NCBI RefSeq assembly: GCF_010500245.1
Contig: NZ_JAAGOX010000053.1
Coordinates: 124,001-188,000, forward strand
Origin: Ruegeria sp. PrR005
GTDB lineage: Bacteria > Pseudomonadota > Alphaproteobacteria > Rhodobacterales > Rhodobacteraceae
Length of the DNA: 64,000 nucleotides
Direction: 5' to 3'
A program made the position numbers and the translations under genes. Under the pieces are notes generated by a model, which had not been told where the DNA came from, did no database searches, and saw only the letters and a list, made by a program, of their open reading frames with translations. Positions 27,694-36,938 of the stretch are shown one piece after another (position 1 is the stretch's first letter; every line of letters starts with the position of its first letter).

Positions 27694-28926
27694 TCACCCC
27701 TCCATTGCGGGGGCACCCCCCTGGAACGCGTTTCCGTTCAGATAGTCGCAGGGGGCTTCCTGCATGTTCAGATGCAGGTCACGGCCGGTAAACGGGTGTG
27801 CACGCGCAAGTTCCTCGTCGACCTCGATCCCCAGGCCGGGGGCATCTGACGGAATCACAAATCCGTTATCGACCCGGATCGAGCCCTTGATCAGCGCATC
27901 GTGGAACGGGGTTTCGATGCTTTCAAGCAGCAGGATGTTCGGGATTGACGCCGCAAGCTGGATGTTGGCCGCCCATTCGATCGGCCCCGCATAGAGGTGC
28001 GGCGCCATCTGCGCGTTGAACAGCTCGGCGATGGCAGCGACCTTCTTCATCTCCCAGATACCGCCCGCGCGCCCCAGCGCCGGTTGCAGAATCTCGGCCG
28101 CGCCCGCGCGCAGCACAGCGCCAAACTCGGCCTTGGTGGTCATGCGCTCGCCGGTGGCCACCGGGATGCGCACGTTGCGGGCGACGCGGGCCATATCCTC
28201 GATATTGTCGGGCGGGGTCGGTTCCTCGAACCAGAGCGGCGAGTAGGGCTCCAGCGCCTGTCCCAGCCGGATTGCGCCCGCAGTGTTGAACTGGCCGTGC
28301 GTGCCAAAGAGCAAGTCCGCCTTGTCGCCCACCGCTTCGCGGATTGCCTTGCAAAAGGCCACCGACAGGGCAATGTCGGTCATCGCGGGCATATGCCCGC
28401 CCCGGATGGTATAGGGTCCGGCCGGGTCGAATTTGACCGCCGTATAGCCCCGGCGTACCATTTCGGCGGCGCATTCGGCGGCCTGATCGGGCGAGGTCCA
28501 GAACGGGCCCTGCTCGTGATGCGGCAACGGGTAGAGATAGGTATAGGCGCGGATGCGCTCGTTCATCCGCCCGCCGATGAGGGCATGAACCGGCCGGTCG
28601 CGATCCTTGCCCAGGATGTCCCAACAGGCAATTTCCAGCCCCGAGAAGGCGCCCATCACGGTCAGGTCGGGCCGCTGGGTAAAGCCGCTGGAATAGGCGC
28701 GGCGGAACATCAGTTCGATATTCTCGGGGTTCTCGCCCGCCATGTGCCGGTCGAACACGTCGCGGATGACATGGGTCATCGCCTGCGGCCCAACGGACGA
28801 GGCATAACACTCGCCCCAGCCGGTGATGCCGGTATCGGTGGTCACCTTGACGAGGATCCAATAGCGCCCGCCCCAACCCGGTGCCGGGGGCGCTGTGACA
28901 ATGATGTCGAGGTCTTGCAGACGCAT
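27694..28926 (-). CDS. Mandelate racemase/muconate lactonizing-type enolase-superfamily dehydratase
   Basis: A 410-residue enolase-superfamily enzyme with N-terminal capping domain and a beta-barrel carrying metal ligands: VKFDP, WFEEPTPPDN and TGERM, plus catalytic His candidates in GTHGQFN and APHLYAGP. This layout resembles galactonate/mannonate-type sugar-acid dehydratases more than mandelate racemase. It would remove water from an aldonic acid with Mg2+. The start at 28926 has GGGAG before it. No sugar-acid kinase, aldolase or transporter is adjacent, so the substrate is open. Confidence 0.85.
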   Translation of the reverse strand: MRLQDLDIIVTAPPAPGWGGRYWILVKVTTDTGITGWGECYASSVGPQAMTHVIRDVFDRHMAGENPENIELMFRRAYSSGFTQRPDLTVMGAFSGLEIACWDILGKDRDRPVHALIGGRMNERIRAYTYLYPLPHHEQGPFWTSPDQAAECAAEMVRRGYTAVKFDPAGPYTIRGGHMPAMTDIALSVAFCKAIREAVGDKADLLFGTHGQFNTAGAIRLGQALEPYSPLWFEEPTPPDNIEDMARVARNVRIPVATGERMTTKAEFGAVLRAGAAEILQPALGRAGGIWEMKKVAAIAELFNAQMAPHLYAGPIEWAANIQLAASIPNILLLESIETPFHDALIKGSIRVDNGFVIPSDAPGLGIEVDEELARAHPFTGRDLHLNMQEAPCDYLNGNAFQGGAPAMEG

Positions 28927-29116
28927 ATGTGTCTCCCTTTTGCGGGCGAGGGTGCAGGTGGCTTGGCCGTTTCGCAATACCGAATGCGGCAAGCGGTGTC
29001 GCCAATGCACTTTTGGTGCAAATCGCTAACGCCACGTCTGGGGTGACTTGCCGTAAGGCTTTGGGCAGTCTGGCGCGGCGCCCATCAACCAACGGCGACA
29101 CGGGGAGACGCATGTC

Positions 29117-30562
29117 ATGATCAAACGCATTCTGGCCGGGCTGGCGCTGCTGCTGGTGATCCTTGTAGCGGTGATCGCCGTCAAGACGGTTCAATACCGG
29201 CCCGCGCAGGTTGCAGCGTCCGAGCCGTTCTCCGTTGGTGCCGATGTCGGTCAGGCGGCGCAGGATCTGGCCGAGGCCGTCCGGTTCCGCACCGTGTCCA
29301 CGGATATGTCGCATCCGGATTTCCCGGGCTTCCTGGCGTTTCTCCAGGAAAGGTTCCCCGCCGTGCACCGGGTGATGGAGCGCACCCTGCTTGAGCCTGT
29401 GACACCGCTGTACAAGTGGCAGGGCACGAACCCGGACCTGCCGCCGGTGATGCTCGCGGCGCACTATGACGTGGTGCCGGTAACCGAAGACACATTGGGC
29501 GAATGGGACCATCCCCCCTTTGCCGGTGTGGTGGCCGATGGTTTCGTCTGGGGGCGCGGGACACTGGATAACAAGGGGGCGTTGATCGCCGCGTTGACTG
29601 CCGCCGAGAAGCTGATCAACGACGGGTTCACGCCGGAACGCACGATCTATTTCAGCTTTGGCGGGGATGAGGAAACCGGCGGTCTGGGGGCCATCGCGGT
29701 GGCCGATCACCTGCGCGGGCAGGGGGTGCAACTGGCTTGGGTGCTGGACGAGGGGTCGTTCGTGCTGGACAAGATCATCCCCGGCCTCGACGTGCCGGTG
29801 GCTAGTATCAATCTGGCGGAAAAGGGATATTTGACCATCCAGCTTGTCGCCCATGCAGAAGGCGGTCATTCCTCGATGCCGCCACGTCAGACCGCTGTCG
29901 GGCAGTTGGCCCGCGCCGTGGCGCGCTTGCAAGAGGCCCCGATGCCCGGCGGGCTGAGCGGGGTTTCGGCCGAGTTCTTCGATGCGCTTGGGCGCCATTT
30001 TACCCTCGACAAACGCGCCATCTTTGCCAATCGCTGGCTGTTCGGTCCGGTGCTCGAAGGCATCCTGTCAGGTTCGCCCTCGACCGATGCCATGCTGCGC
30101 ACCACCACCGCGCCGACGATGCTCGAAGGCTCGCCCAAGGAAAACGTGCTGCCGACGCGGGCGGTGGCGACGATCAATTTCCGCCTGCATCCGCGTGACA
30201 GTATCGACGATGTATTGGCGCATGTTAAAGCCGCGATAGACGACGAAGGGATCGAGATTGTTGCCGATCGTGACCTGGCCTCGCCCGCCTCGCCGGTGTC
30301 GGATTCGCAAGGCCCCGGGTTCAAGGATGTCGAAGCATCGATTCGAGAGGTGTTCGGCCCGATTGCATCGGTGCCGGGTCTGACCATCGCGGCAACCGAT
30401 GCGCGCCACTATGCCAAGGCCGCAGATGCCGCCTATCGCATCAACCCGTTCCAGATCGAAGGCGATGACCTGGCCCGGTTCCACGGGATCGATGAGCGCC
30501 TGTCGATTGCCAACATCGAACGCGGCATCAATTTCTATGCCGCGCTGATCGGCAGGCAATAA
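29117..30562 (+). CDS. M20-family metallopeptidase, membrane anchored
   Basis: A 481-residue M20 peptidase like carboxypeptidase S/PM20D1. A signal anchor spans residues 5-23 (ILAGLALLLVILVAVIAV). Zinc-site motifs follow: LAAHYDVVPV, GRGTLDNKGAL, GGDEETGG with the catalytic Glu, and a C-terminal His in ATDARHYAKA; the dimerisation domain with GGHSSMPP is intact. It likely hydrolyses an N-acyl amino acid or a dipeptide on the periplasmic side. The 190-bp gap upstream (28927-29116) holds no gene I can support. It is convergent with the zinc alcohol dehydrogenase. Confidence 0.9.
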   Translation: MIKRILAGLALLLVILVAVIAVKTVQYRPAQVAASEPFSVGADVGQAAQDLAEAVRFRTVSTDMSHPDFPGFLAFLQERFPAVHRVMERTLLEPVTPLYKWQGTNPDLPPVMLAAHYDVVPVTEDTLGEWDHPPFAGVVADGFVWGRGTLDNKGALIAALTAAEKLINDGFTPERTIYFSFGGDEETGGLGAIAVADHLRGQGVQLAWVLDEGSFVLDKIIPGLDVPVASINLAEKGYLTIQLVAHAEGGHSSMPPRQTAVGQLARAVARLQEAPMPGGLSGVSAEFFDALGRHFTLDKRAIFANRWLFGPVLEGILSGSPSTDAMLRTTTAPTMLEGSPKENVLPTRAVATINFRLHPRDSIDDVLAHVKAAIDDEGIEIVADRDLASPASPVSDSQGPGFKDVEASIREVFGPIASVPGLTIAATDARHYAKAADAAYRINPFQIEGDDLARFHGIDERLSIANIERGINFYAALIGRQ

Positions 30563-30568
30563 CGCCCC

Positions 30569-31660
30569 TCAGCGGTTGAACAGGATCACGTTGCGCTTTG
30601 CCGAGCCGGTCTTGGTGTCGGCAATCGCCTCGTTGATCTGCTCCAGCGTCCAGCGGCCCGAGATCAGCTCGTCCAGTTTCAGGCGGCCTTGCTGGTAGAG
30701 GTCGATCATCCACGGGATATCGCGCTGGATCACCACATCGCCCATCTTGGACCCGATGAAGCCATGGCCCTGGAAAGAGGCCCCCATCGGCTCGTATTGC
30801 GCCATGCCGCCCGAATGGGGCATGCCGATCATCACCACCCGGCCGCCCCAGCCCAGGTACTTGGGCGCCTCGTCATAGGCACGCACGGCGCCGACCGTGA
30901 CCAGCACCGCGTCCGCACCGCGCCCGCCAAGCGCCTTGTAGGCCGCGCGCCAGGGTTTCTGACCGGTCGCCAGAACGCCATGGGTGGCGCCGAACGCGCG
31001 GGCGATCTCCAGCTTTTCCTCGGTCATGTCTACAGCGACGATGCGGCGTGCACCCGCGATGCGGGCACCTTGAATCGCGTTTAGGCCGACTCCCCCGGCG
31101 CCGATCACCACCACATCCTGCCCGGCGCGCAGCTGCGCGGCATTGACCGCCGCACCAACCCCGGTGATCACTCCGCAGGAGAGCAGACAGGCCACGTCCC
31201 GGCCCATGTCGGCGGGGATCCTGACGATCTGGCGTTGGCTGACCACCACCTTTTCGGCAAAGGCCCCGCAAGCCATCGCCTGGAGCAGCGGCTTGTCGTC
31301 GGTGGTTCTGAGTGGCCCCTTGACCCCGTCATAGGGGCTTTCGCAGATCGTGGGCTTGCCACCGGCACAGTTGGGGCAGGTGCCGCAGGACCGGATCAGG
31401 GTCACCACCACCGGATCGCCGATCTCGAACCCCTGCACGCCGGTGCCGACCGCGCTGATGGTTCCGGCTGCCTCGTGCCCATAGACCGCGGGCAGATGCC
31501 CGCCCCACGCGCCCTCGGCATAGGAAATATCGGAATGGCAGATCGCGACCGCGTCCAGCGTCACCTCGACCTCGCCGGTGCCGGGCGGGGCCAGCAGGAT
31601 GTCCTCGATCACCAAAGGTTCCTTGAACGCGTGGCATACGGCGGCACGGATGGTCTGCAT
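30569..31660 (-). CDS. Zinc-dependent alcohol dehydrogenase
   Basis: A 363-residue medium-chain dehydrogenase. GHEAAGTI supplies a catalytic-zinc ligand, the structural zinc site is CGTCPNCAGGKPTIC, and the NAD motif is GAGGVGLNAIQGA. The closest recognisable group is the class III/aryl-alcohol type that oxidises primary or aromatic alcohols. The ATG at 31660 was chosen over a TTG at 31720 because the conserved domain starts there. It is a single gene between the M20 peptidase (convergent) and the MFS pump gene (same strand, 86 bp). Confidence 0.9.
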   Translation of the reverse strand: MQTIRAAVCHAFKEPLVIEDILLAPPGTGEVEVTLDAVAICHSDISYAEGAWGGHLPAVYGHEAAGTISAVGTGVQGFEIGDPVVVTLIRSCGTCPNCAGGKPTICESPYDGVKGPLRTTDDKPLLQAMACGAFAEKVVVSQRQIVRIPADMGRDVACLLSCGVITGVGAAVNAAQLRAGQDVVVIGAGGVGLNAIQGARIAGARRIVAVDMTEEKLEIARAFGATHGVLATGQKPWRAAYKALGGRGADAVLVTVGAVRAYDEAPKYLGWGGRVVMIGMPHSGGMAQYEPMGASFQGHGFIGSKMGDVVIQRDIPWMIDLYQQGRLKLDELISGRWTLEQINEAIADTKTGSAKRNVILFNR

Positions 31661-31746
31661 ACCTGTCTTCTCCCCGAATTGTCTTGCCGACAGGGTGAAC
31701 GCTTGGGGTCCATGCCGCAAGGCGGAAACCGGCAGATACGTTTGTG

Positions 31747-32946
31747 TTACGCGGCGGCAGTTCTGGTGCGCAGAAAGATCACCAGCCCGCCCGCCATCAG
31801 GAGAAGCGCAACCAGAAACGGCGCGCCGGGCAGATAGATCGGTGCATCCGGCCCGGTAAACCGGGCGAATACGCTGGCCATCAACAAGGGCGAGACGATC
31901 ATCGACAGGGCATGTACCGCCGTCATCACGCCCTGCAACGCGCCCTGCTGGTCATCGGCCACGCTGCGCGACATGATCGCCTGCAAGGCGGGCGGCACGA
32001 TTGCACCCATCGCGGTAATCGGGATCAGGATCAGCGCCAGCGTGCCGCTGGTGATGAAGGCCAGCGCGCCGAACCCGGCAAAGTCGAACACCTGGCCCCA
32101 TATCACCGTGCGCCGCTCGCCGATGCGGCGGGTGACGCGCGGCAACAGAACGCCTTGCACGACGGCCATCAGGAACCCAAAGATCGCCAGCGACAGGCCG
32201 ATCATGCGTGGCGACCAGCCGAACCGTTCCTGCGAGAAATAGGACCAGATCGCAGGATAGACGTAGATCGCCACGGAATAGAGGAAATAGGCCCACAAAA
32301 GCCCCTTGAGACCGGGCACCTTGCCCAGCATCCGGAACGCACCCAGCGGATTGGCGTTGGACCAGTTGAAAGGCCGCCGGTTGGCGTCAGTCACCGTCTC
32401 GTTCATCACAAACAGGCCAAGGATGAAGTTCAGCCCGGCCAGCACTGCCGCCGCCCAGAACGGGGCACGCGTGCCGAACTCACCCAGCAACCCGCCGACC
32501 AGCGGCCCGAGAACAAAGCCCAGGCCAAAGGCCGCGCCCAGCAGACCGAACCGGGCGGCCTTCTGCTCCGCAGAGGATACGTCGGCCATGTAAGCTGCGG
32601 CAGTGGAATGTGTGGCGGCAGTGATGCCCCCCGCCAGCCGCCCCAGCAGCAAGAGCCAGATCGTCCCGGCCAGCGCCATCACCACATAGTCGAGCGCCAT
32701 GACGAAGAGTGAAACCAGCAGCACCGGTCGCCGTCCCACCGCATCGCTGAGACTACCGACCGCCGGCGCAAAGAGGAACTGCATTGCCGCGAAAGCCGTG
32801 CTGAGGATACCGCCCCAGAACGCGGCATCGGCCAGCGTACCGCCCTGCACCTCGACGATCAGGTCGGGCATGATCGGCATGATCAGGCCAATACCCATCG
32901 CGTCGATCATCACCGTGATCAGGATGAAGAGGAAAGGCAGCCGCAT
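31747..32946 (-). CDS. MFS transporter of the TetA-like (DHA1) group
   Basis: A 399-residue protein with about 12 hydrophobic helices. The MFS motif GSLSDAVGRRPVLL is between helices 2 and 3, helix 4 contains GRLAGGIT, and helix 5 has the antiporter motif GLGFVLGPLVGG. The MIDAMGIGLIMPIMPDLI start is typical of TetA-like drug:H+ antiporters. It probably exports a small lipophilic compound across the inner membrane. No TetR gene is adjacent, so tetracycline resistance should not be assumed. Confidence 0.88.
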   Translation of the reverse strand: MRLPFLFILITVMIDAMGIGLIMPIMPDLIVEVQGGTLADAAFWGGILSTAFAAMQFLFAPAVGSLSDAVGRRPVLLVSLFVMALDYVVMALAGTIWLLLLGRLAGGITAATHSTAAAYMADVSSAEQKAARFGLLGAAFGLGFVLGPLVGGLLGEFGTRAPFWAAAVLAGLNFILGLFVMNETVTDANRRPFNWSNANPLGAFRMLGKVPGLKGLLWAYFLYSVAIYVYPAIWSYFSQERFGWSPRMIGLSLAIFGFLMAVVQGVLLPRVTRRIGERRTVIWGQVFDFAGFGALAFITSGTLALILIPITAMGAIVPPALQAIMSRSVADDQQGALQGVMTAVHALSMIVSPLLMASVFARFTGPDAPIYLPGAPFLVALLLMAGGLVIFLRTRTAAA

Positions 32947-33006
32947 TCTGAACCGTCTGGTTTAGTTTCCCGGACACTAGCCGGGCGCCCGGCGGTTGCA
33001 AACCCT

Positions 33007-34344
33007 CTATTCCAGGGTCAGATCCCGGACACGCGCGGCAAAGGCGCGGGCCTCGTCCGCCGCGCGGCCCATCTGCTGTGCGGGGTCGGTCAGGGCGGCG
33101 GCATCCAGCTGCGGCCAGTCCCGGGCAATCATCTGCTTCAGCGGTGTGCCCGTGTCGGCGGCCTCCTTGCACAGGGCCTTGGTTCTCGCCTGCGCCTCGG
33201 GGCGTGGCATCAGCCCGGCCAGCGCAAAGCTCAGCGCCTCGGCATGGATCAGGTCGAGGCCCCCGGTCAGGGCATCGGCCATCGCCTTTGCGTCAGGCTT
33301 CAGCCCTTCGCTCAGCCCCACAGCCGTCTGTGCCGCCGCCGCAGCGCCCAGTACGATCTGCGGCAGACACATCCATTCGGTGAACCAGGCCGCCCCGTCG
33401 CGCTGGTGTCTGTGCATTGCCGCCCCGTGCAGAACCGCCAGCAGCCCGGCACCCTGCCGGGCCAGAGCCACCATCACGGCGGGGCCGACGGGGTTCTGTT
33501 TCTGCGGCATGGTGGACGACGACCCGCCCAAGCCAAGCGAAATCTCTCCGATCCCGGTCTGGGTCAGTTCGGTCAGATCCTCGCCCATCTTGCCAAGCGC
33601 CAGCCCGACGCGGGTGAACCAGTCTGCCAGTCGCAGGACCGGGGTACGGTCGGTGTGCCAACTGCGGCCGGGATCGCCGAGATTGAGCAGCCTGGCCAGC
33701 GCCGCCCTTGCTTTGGCGGCCTTGGGGCCAAGTGCCGAAGAGGTGCCCGCCGCCCCGGACAAAGAGACCACAAGGCAGGCCCGACGCAACTCGGGCAGTT
33801 CACCCAACAGGTTGATCAACGGCTCGCCCCAGGCGGCGACCAACGCGCCGAAACTGGTCGGCGTCGCATGCTGACCATAGGTGCGCGCGGCCATGGGCAA
33901 ATCAGCATGTGTCTCCGCCAGTCCGGCCAGTGCGGTCAGGATCTGGACCAGATCACGTTCGACAACTGACACCGCCTGACGCAGCCTCAGCATCAGGCCG
34001 GTGTCGAGGATATCCTGCGAGGTCGCGCCCCAATGCACATATTGCGCATGTTCGGGGGCTTGCATCTCGGTTCGAAAGGCCGCCACCAGCGCCGGGACCG
34101 AAACGCCGTTGGCACCCGTCGCCTGGGCCAGCGCGCCGGGGTCGAGGTGGATTTCCATCGCCGCGCGCTGAATCGCGCCTGCGCTGTCCTTGGGGATCAC
34201 GCCTAACTCGCCCTGCGCTTTGGCCAGCATCCCTTCGGTCAGCAGCATGGCGCGCAGTTCCGCCCCGTCGGTGAACAGGCGCCCGACCTCGGCGGTCGGA
34301 AATAGGCGTGCTAGATGCGCGCTGTCAAAGACCGATGCGGCCAT
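33007..34344 (-). CDS. pcaB: 3-carboxy-cis,cis-muconate cycloisomerase
   Basis: A 445-residue fumarase/argininosuccinate-lyase superfamily member with the signature GSSSTMPQKQNP at 274-285 and the HWGATSQD segment at 104-111, both typical of PcaB. It lactonises 3-carboxymuconate in the protocatechuate branch of the beta-ketoadipate pathway. The ATG overlaps the stop of the upstream hydrolase (TGATG). pcaD lies one gene further upstream on the same strand; the ring-cleaving PcaGH and the decarboxylase PcaC are not in the window. Confidence 0.92.
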   Translation of the reverse strand: MAASVFDSAHLARLFPTAEVGRLFTDGAELRAMLLTEGMLAKAQGELGVIPKDSAGAIQRAAMEIHLDPGALAQATGANGVSVPALVAAFRTEMQAPEHAQYVHWGATSQDILDTGLMLRLRQAVSVVERDLVQILTALAGLAETHADLPMAARTYGQHATPTSFGALVAAWGEPLINLLGELPELRRACLVVSLSGAAGTSSALGPKAAKARAALARLLNLGDPGRSWHTDRTPVLRLADWFTRVGLALGKMGEDLTELTQTGIGEISLGLGGSSSTMPQKQNPVGPAVMVALARQGAGLLAVLHGAAMHRHQRDGAAWFTEWMCLPQIVLGAAAAAQTAVGLSEGLKPDAKAMADALTGGLDLIHAEALSFALAGLMPRPEAQARTKALCKEAADTGTPLKQMIARDWPQLDAAALTDPAQQMGRAADEARAFAARVRDLTLE

Positions 34345-35057
34345 CAGAACTGTCCTTCGATCCGGGTCAGCAGACGCGCCAGACCTTGCGGGTCGGCAAA
34401 GAACGGCGAGTGAGAGCTGTTCATGACATGAACCCTGTCCAATGGCCAGTCCGTGGTCATCTCCTCTTGGTATTCGGGGGGAATGGTCCGGTCGTCGGCG
34501 CAGCGGATATAGGCCTTGGGCACCCCGTAATAACGATCGGTCACGGTGAGCGGTGTGCTTTGCGGTTTGATCGCCTGCGGGCAGAGGCGTGGTTGCGCGT
34601 AGAGCACCCGCTCGGGCGGGCAGTCGTGGTAGAACAACGCCGGTACCTGCTCGGGGTCGATGGTAAAGGACTGGCCATCGTCGGATTTCATCACCGCCTG
34701 CAACAACGGCTGCCGCTTGGCCCGCTTGCGCATCTCGACCATCGACAGGCCCGAGATCGGGACATAGGCACACAAGTAAACCAGCCCGCGCATCGCCTGC
34801 GGGTCATGTTCCGCCGCCGCGCTGATCGGGTAGCCGCCCCAGCTGTGCCCCACGATCAAGGTATCGGGGGTGCTGGCGTCCAGCACCGCGTCGCGGCAGC
34901 TCTCCAACGTGACCTCGGCGATTGGTGTTACGTCGGACCCGTGGCTGGGCATGTTGATCGCGCGTGCGGTATGGCCGCGTTCTTGCAAGGCGGGGATCAG
35001 GTCGCGCCAGCACCACGCTCCGTGGCAGGATCCATGCACCAACAGGAAATCGGCCAT
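34344..35057 (-). CDS. Alpha/beta hydrolase inserted between pcaD and pcaB
   Basis: A 237-residue hydrolase with an HGSCHGAWCW oxyanion segment at the N-terminus and the nucleophile elbow GHSWGG near residue 70; the catalytic His is in NSSHSPFF near the end. The layout resembles the plant methyl-esterase/hydroxynitrile-lyase group. It is translated between pcaD (15 bp) and pcaB (overlap), so it may feed a plant-derived aromatic ester into the same pathway. That role is inferred. Confidence 0.85.
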   Translation of the reverse strand: MADFLLVHGSCHGAWCWRDLIPALQERGHTARAINMPSHGSDVTPIAEVTLESCRDAVLDASTPDTLIVGHSWGGYPISAAAEHDPQAMRGLVYLCAYVPISGLSMVEMRKRAKRQPLLQAVMKSDDGQSFTIDPEQVPALFYHDCPPERVLYAQPRLCPQAIKPQSTPLTVTDRYYGVPKAYIRCADDRTIPPEYQEEMTTDWPLDRVHVMNSSHSPFFADPQGLARLLTRIEGQF

Positions 35058-35072
35058 GTATGCTTCTCCTAC

Positions 35073-35861
35073 TCAGATATGACCCGTGTCGCGCAGGAAC
35101 TGCACCAGCCGCGCGGCATAGTTTTCGGGCTGTTCCACACAGGGCAGGTGGCCCGCCTTGCGGATCAGGTGGAACTTCGACCCCGGGATCAGGTCCACGG
35201 TTTCGCGCACCAGATCTGGCGGTGTCGCGCCATCCTCATCCCCGGCGATACCCAGGCAGGGCAGGCGCAACCCGCTGGTGGGCGTATAGAAATCGGTACC
35301 GGAAATCGCCGCGCTGCACCCGGCATAGCCCTGCGCCGGTTGCCGCACCAGCATGTTGCGCCACAGGCCCAGTTCGGGCGTGGCGCGGAACGCGCGCGAG
35401 AACCAGCGCTCCATCACCGCGTCGGCCAGCGATTCGATGCCACCCGACTGCACCGCAGCGATCCGCTGGTCCCACATCTCCTTGGTGCCGATCTTGGCGC
35501 CGGTATTCGACAGGACCAGGGCGCGGACCTGATCGAGCCGCTTGACCGCCAGCCCCTGACCGATCATGCCGCCGATGGACAGGCCCACGAACAGGGCATC
35601 GCGCACTTCGAGCATGTCAAGCAGCCGCTCGACGTCGCGCACCAGCGCCCCCATCGTATAGGGCGCGGCGGGCGCGTCGCTCAGCCCGTGACCGCGCTTG
35701 TCGTAGCGGATCAGTTTCAGACCGGGGGGCAGATAGGGCAGGATCGGGTCCCAGAGCCGCAAATCGGTGCCAAGTGAATTGGCAAACACCACCGGCGCGC
35801 CGTCTGGATCGCCGTCGATTCTGTAATGCAGCCGTATGTCACCCAGATCGGCAAATCGCAT
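35073..35861 (-). CDS. pcaD: 3-oxoadipate enol-lactonase
   Basis: A 262-residue alpha/beta hydrolase. Its nucleophile elbow is GLSIGG (Ser 95), the strand ANSLGTDLRLWDP is typical of enol-lactonases, and AGHLPCVEQPENYA carries the His. It hydrolyses 3-oxoadipate enol-lactone to 3-oxoadipate. GGGGAG precedes the ATG. It heads a three-gene operon ending in pcaB. Assignment to PcaD is supported by the pcaB linkage. Confidence 0.9.
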   Translation of the reverse strand: MRFADLGDIRLHYRIDGDPDGAPVVFANSLGTDLRLWDPILPYLPPGLKLIRYDKRGHGLSDAPAAPYTMGALVRDVERLLDMLEVRDALFVGLSIGGMIGQGLAVKRLDQVRALVLSNTGAKIGTKEMWDQRIAAVQSGGIESLADAVMERWFSRAFRATPELGLWRNMLVRQPAQGYAGCSAAISGTDFYTPTSGLRLPCLGIAGDEDGATPPDLVRETVDLIPGSKFHLIRKAGHLPCVEQPENYAARLVQFLRDTGHI

Positions 35862-35963
35862 GGCTCGTCTCCCCGTTTCTTGGTACTTAGCCTACAAATT
35901 GCCCTTGGGTCAGGTAAAGTTGAATTGACGCCGCATGGCGTCAATTCGCCGAAAGCCTATGGA

Positions 35964-36938
35964 TCATGCGTAGCGGTCCAGGGCCTGCCGGAACACGCCG
36001 GCATCGACATTGCCGCCGGATGCGACCGCGATAACCGTATCTCCCTGCAATGCGCTGCCGCGGAACAGGGCCGAGGCCAGCGCAACCGCGCCGCCGGGTT
36101 CCAGAACGATCTTCAGCCGCAGGAATGCCAGTGCCATCGCATGCAGCGCCTCGTCCTCGCTCACCGCCAGTCCCGGTCCGCAGAGACGTTGCAGGATCGG
36201 AAAGGTGATCTGCCCCGGTTGCGGGGTCAGGATGGCGTCGCAGATATTGCCGGTCTCGCTGGCGTTGCGGCTGATCGTTCCGCTGGCCAGCGAACGCCGG
36301 GTGTCGTCAAACCCTTCGGGCTCGGCCGGTCTGACGCGCATATCGGGGGCATGATGATGCAATGCCAGAGCAACCCCCGAAGTCAGACCACCGCCGCCAC
36401 AGCAGACCAGAACCTCGACGCGTTTGATGCCTATTTCGGCCGCCTGCTGCGCAATTTCCAGGCCGACGGTTCCTTGACCCGCGATGACCTGCGGCTCGTC
36501 ATAGGGTTTGATCAGGGTCAGGCCGCGTTCGCTTGCCAGGTTCGCCCCGATCTCTTCGCGGCTTTCGCGGCCCCGGTCGTACAGCACGACCTCGGCCCCC
36601 AATGCGCGGGTGTTCTCGATCTTCAGCTTTGGCGCGTCCGATGGCATCACGATGACCGAGGATATGCCATGCAGCGTGGCGGCATGGGCCACACCCTGCG
36701 CGTGATTGCCCGAGGAAAAGGCGATGACTCCCCGGGCGCGGATCTCGGGGTCGAGTGCCGAAATCGCCGACCAGGCACCGCGAAACTTGAAGCTGCCGGT
36801 ATGTTGCAGGCACTCGGGCTTGACCAGCAGGCGCCGCCCGGCGATCTCGTCCAGAAAGGGCGAACTGAGCAGCGGTGTGCGGCGGGCATGGCCGGCAAGC
36901 CGCCTGGCGGCGGCCTCGATCATCTCAATGGAACTCAT
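35964..36938 (-). CDS. Threonine/serine dehydratase-like PLP enzyme
   Basis: A 324-residue fold-type II PLP enzyme. Lys 51 in TGSFKFRGA holds the cofactor, SSGNHAQG binds substrate, and CCGGGGL binds the phosphate. There is no C-terminal ACT domain, so it is a short catabolic-type threonine dehydratase, serine dehydratase or serine/hydroxyaspartate racemase. The ATG overlaps the preceding hydrolase stop (ATGA). The family call is solid; reaction uncertain among these. Confidence 0.88.
   Translation of the reverse strand: MSSIEMIEAAARRLAGHARRTPLLSSPFLDEIAGRRLLVKPECLQHTGSFKFRGAWSAISALDPEIRARGVIAFSSGNHAQGVAHAATLHGISSVIVMPSDAPKLKIENTRALGAEVVLYDRGRESREEIGANLASERGLTLIKPYDEPQVIAGQGTVGLEIAQQAAEIGIKRVEVLVCCGGGGLTSGVALALHHHAPDMRVRPAEPEGFDDTRRSLASGTISRNASETGNICDAILTPQPGQITFPILQRLCGPGLAVSEDEALHAMALAFLRLKIVLEPGGAVALASALFRGSALQGDTVIAVASGGNVDAGVFRQALDRYA

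Noticed and set aside
31747-32946. Tetracycline-resistance gene
   Set aside because: The protein is of the TetA-like group, but no divergent TetR or resistance context is present, so only an MFS pump is claimed.
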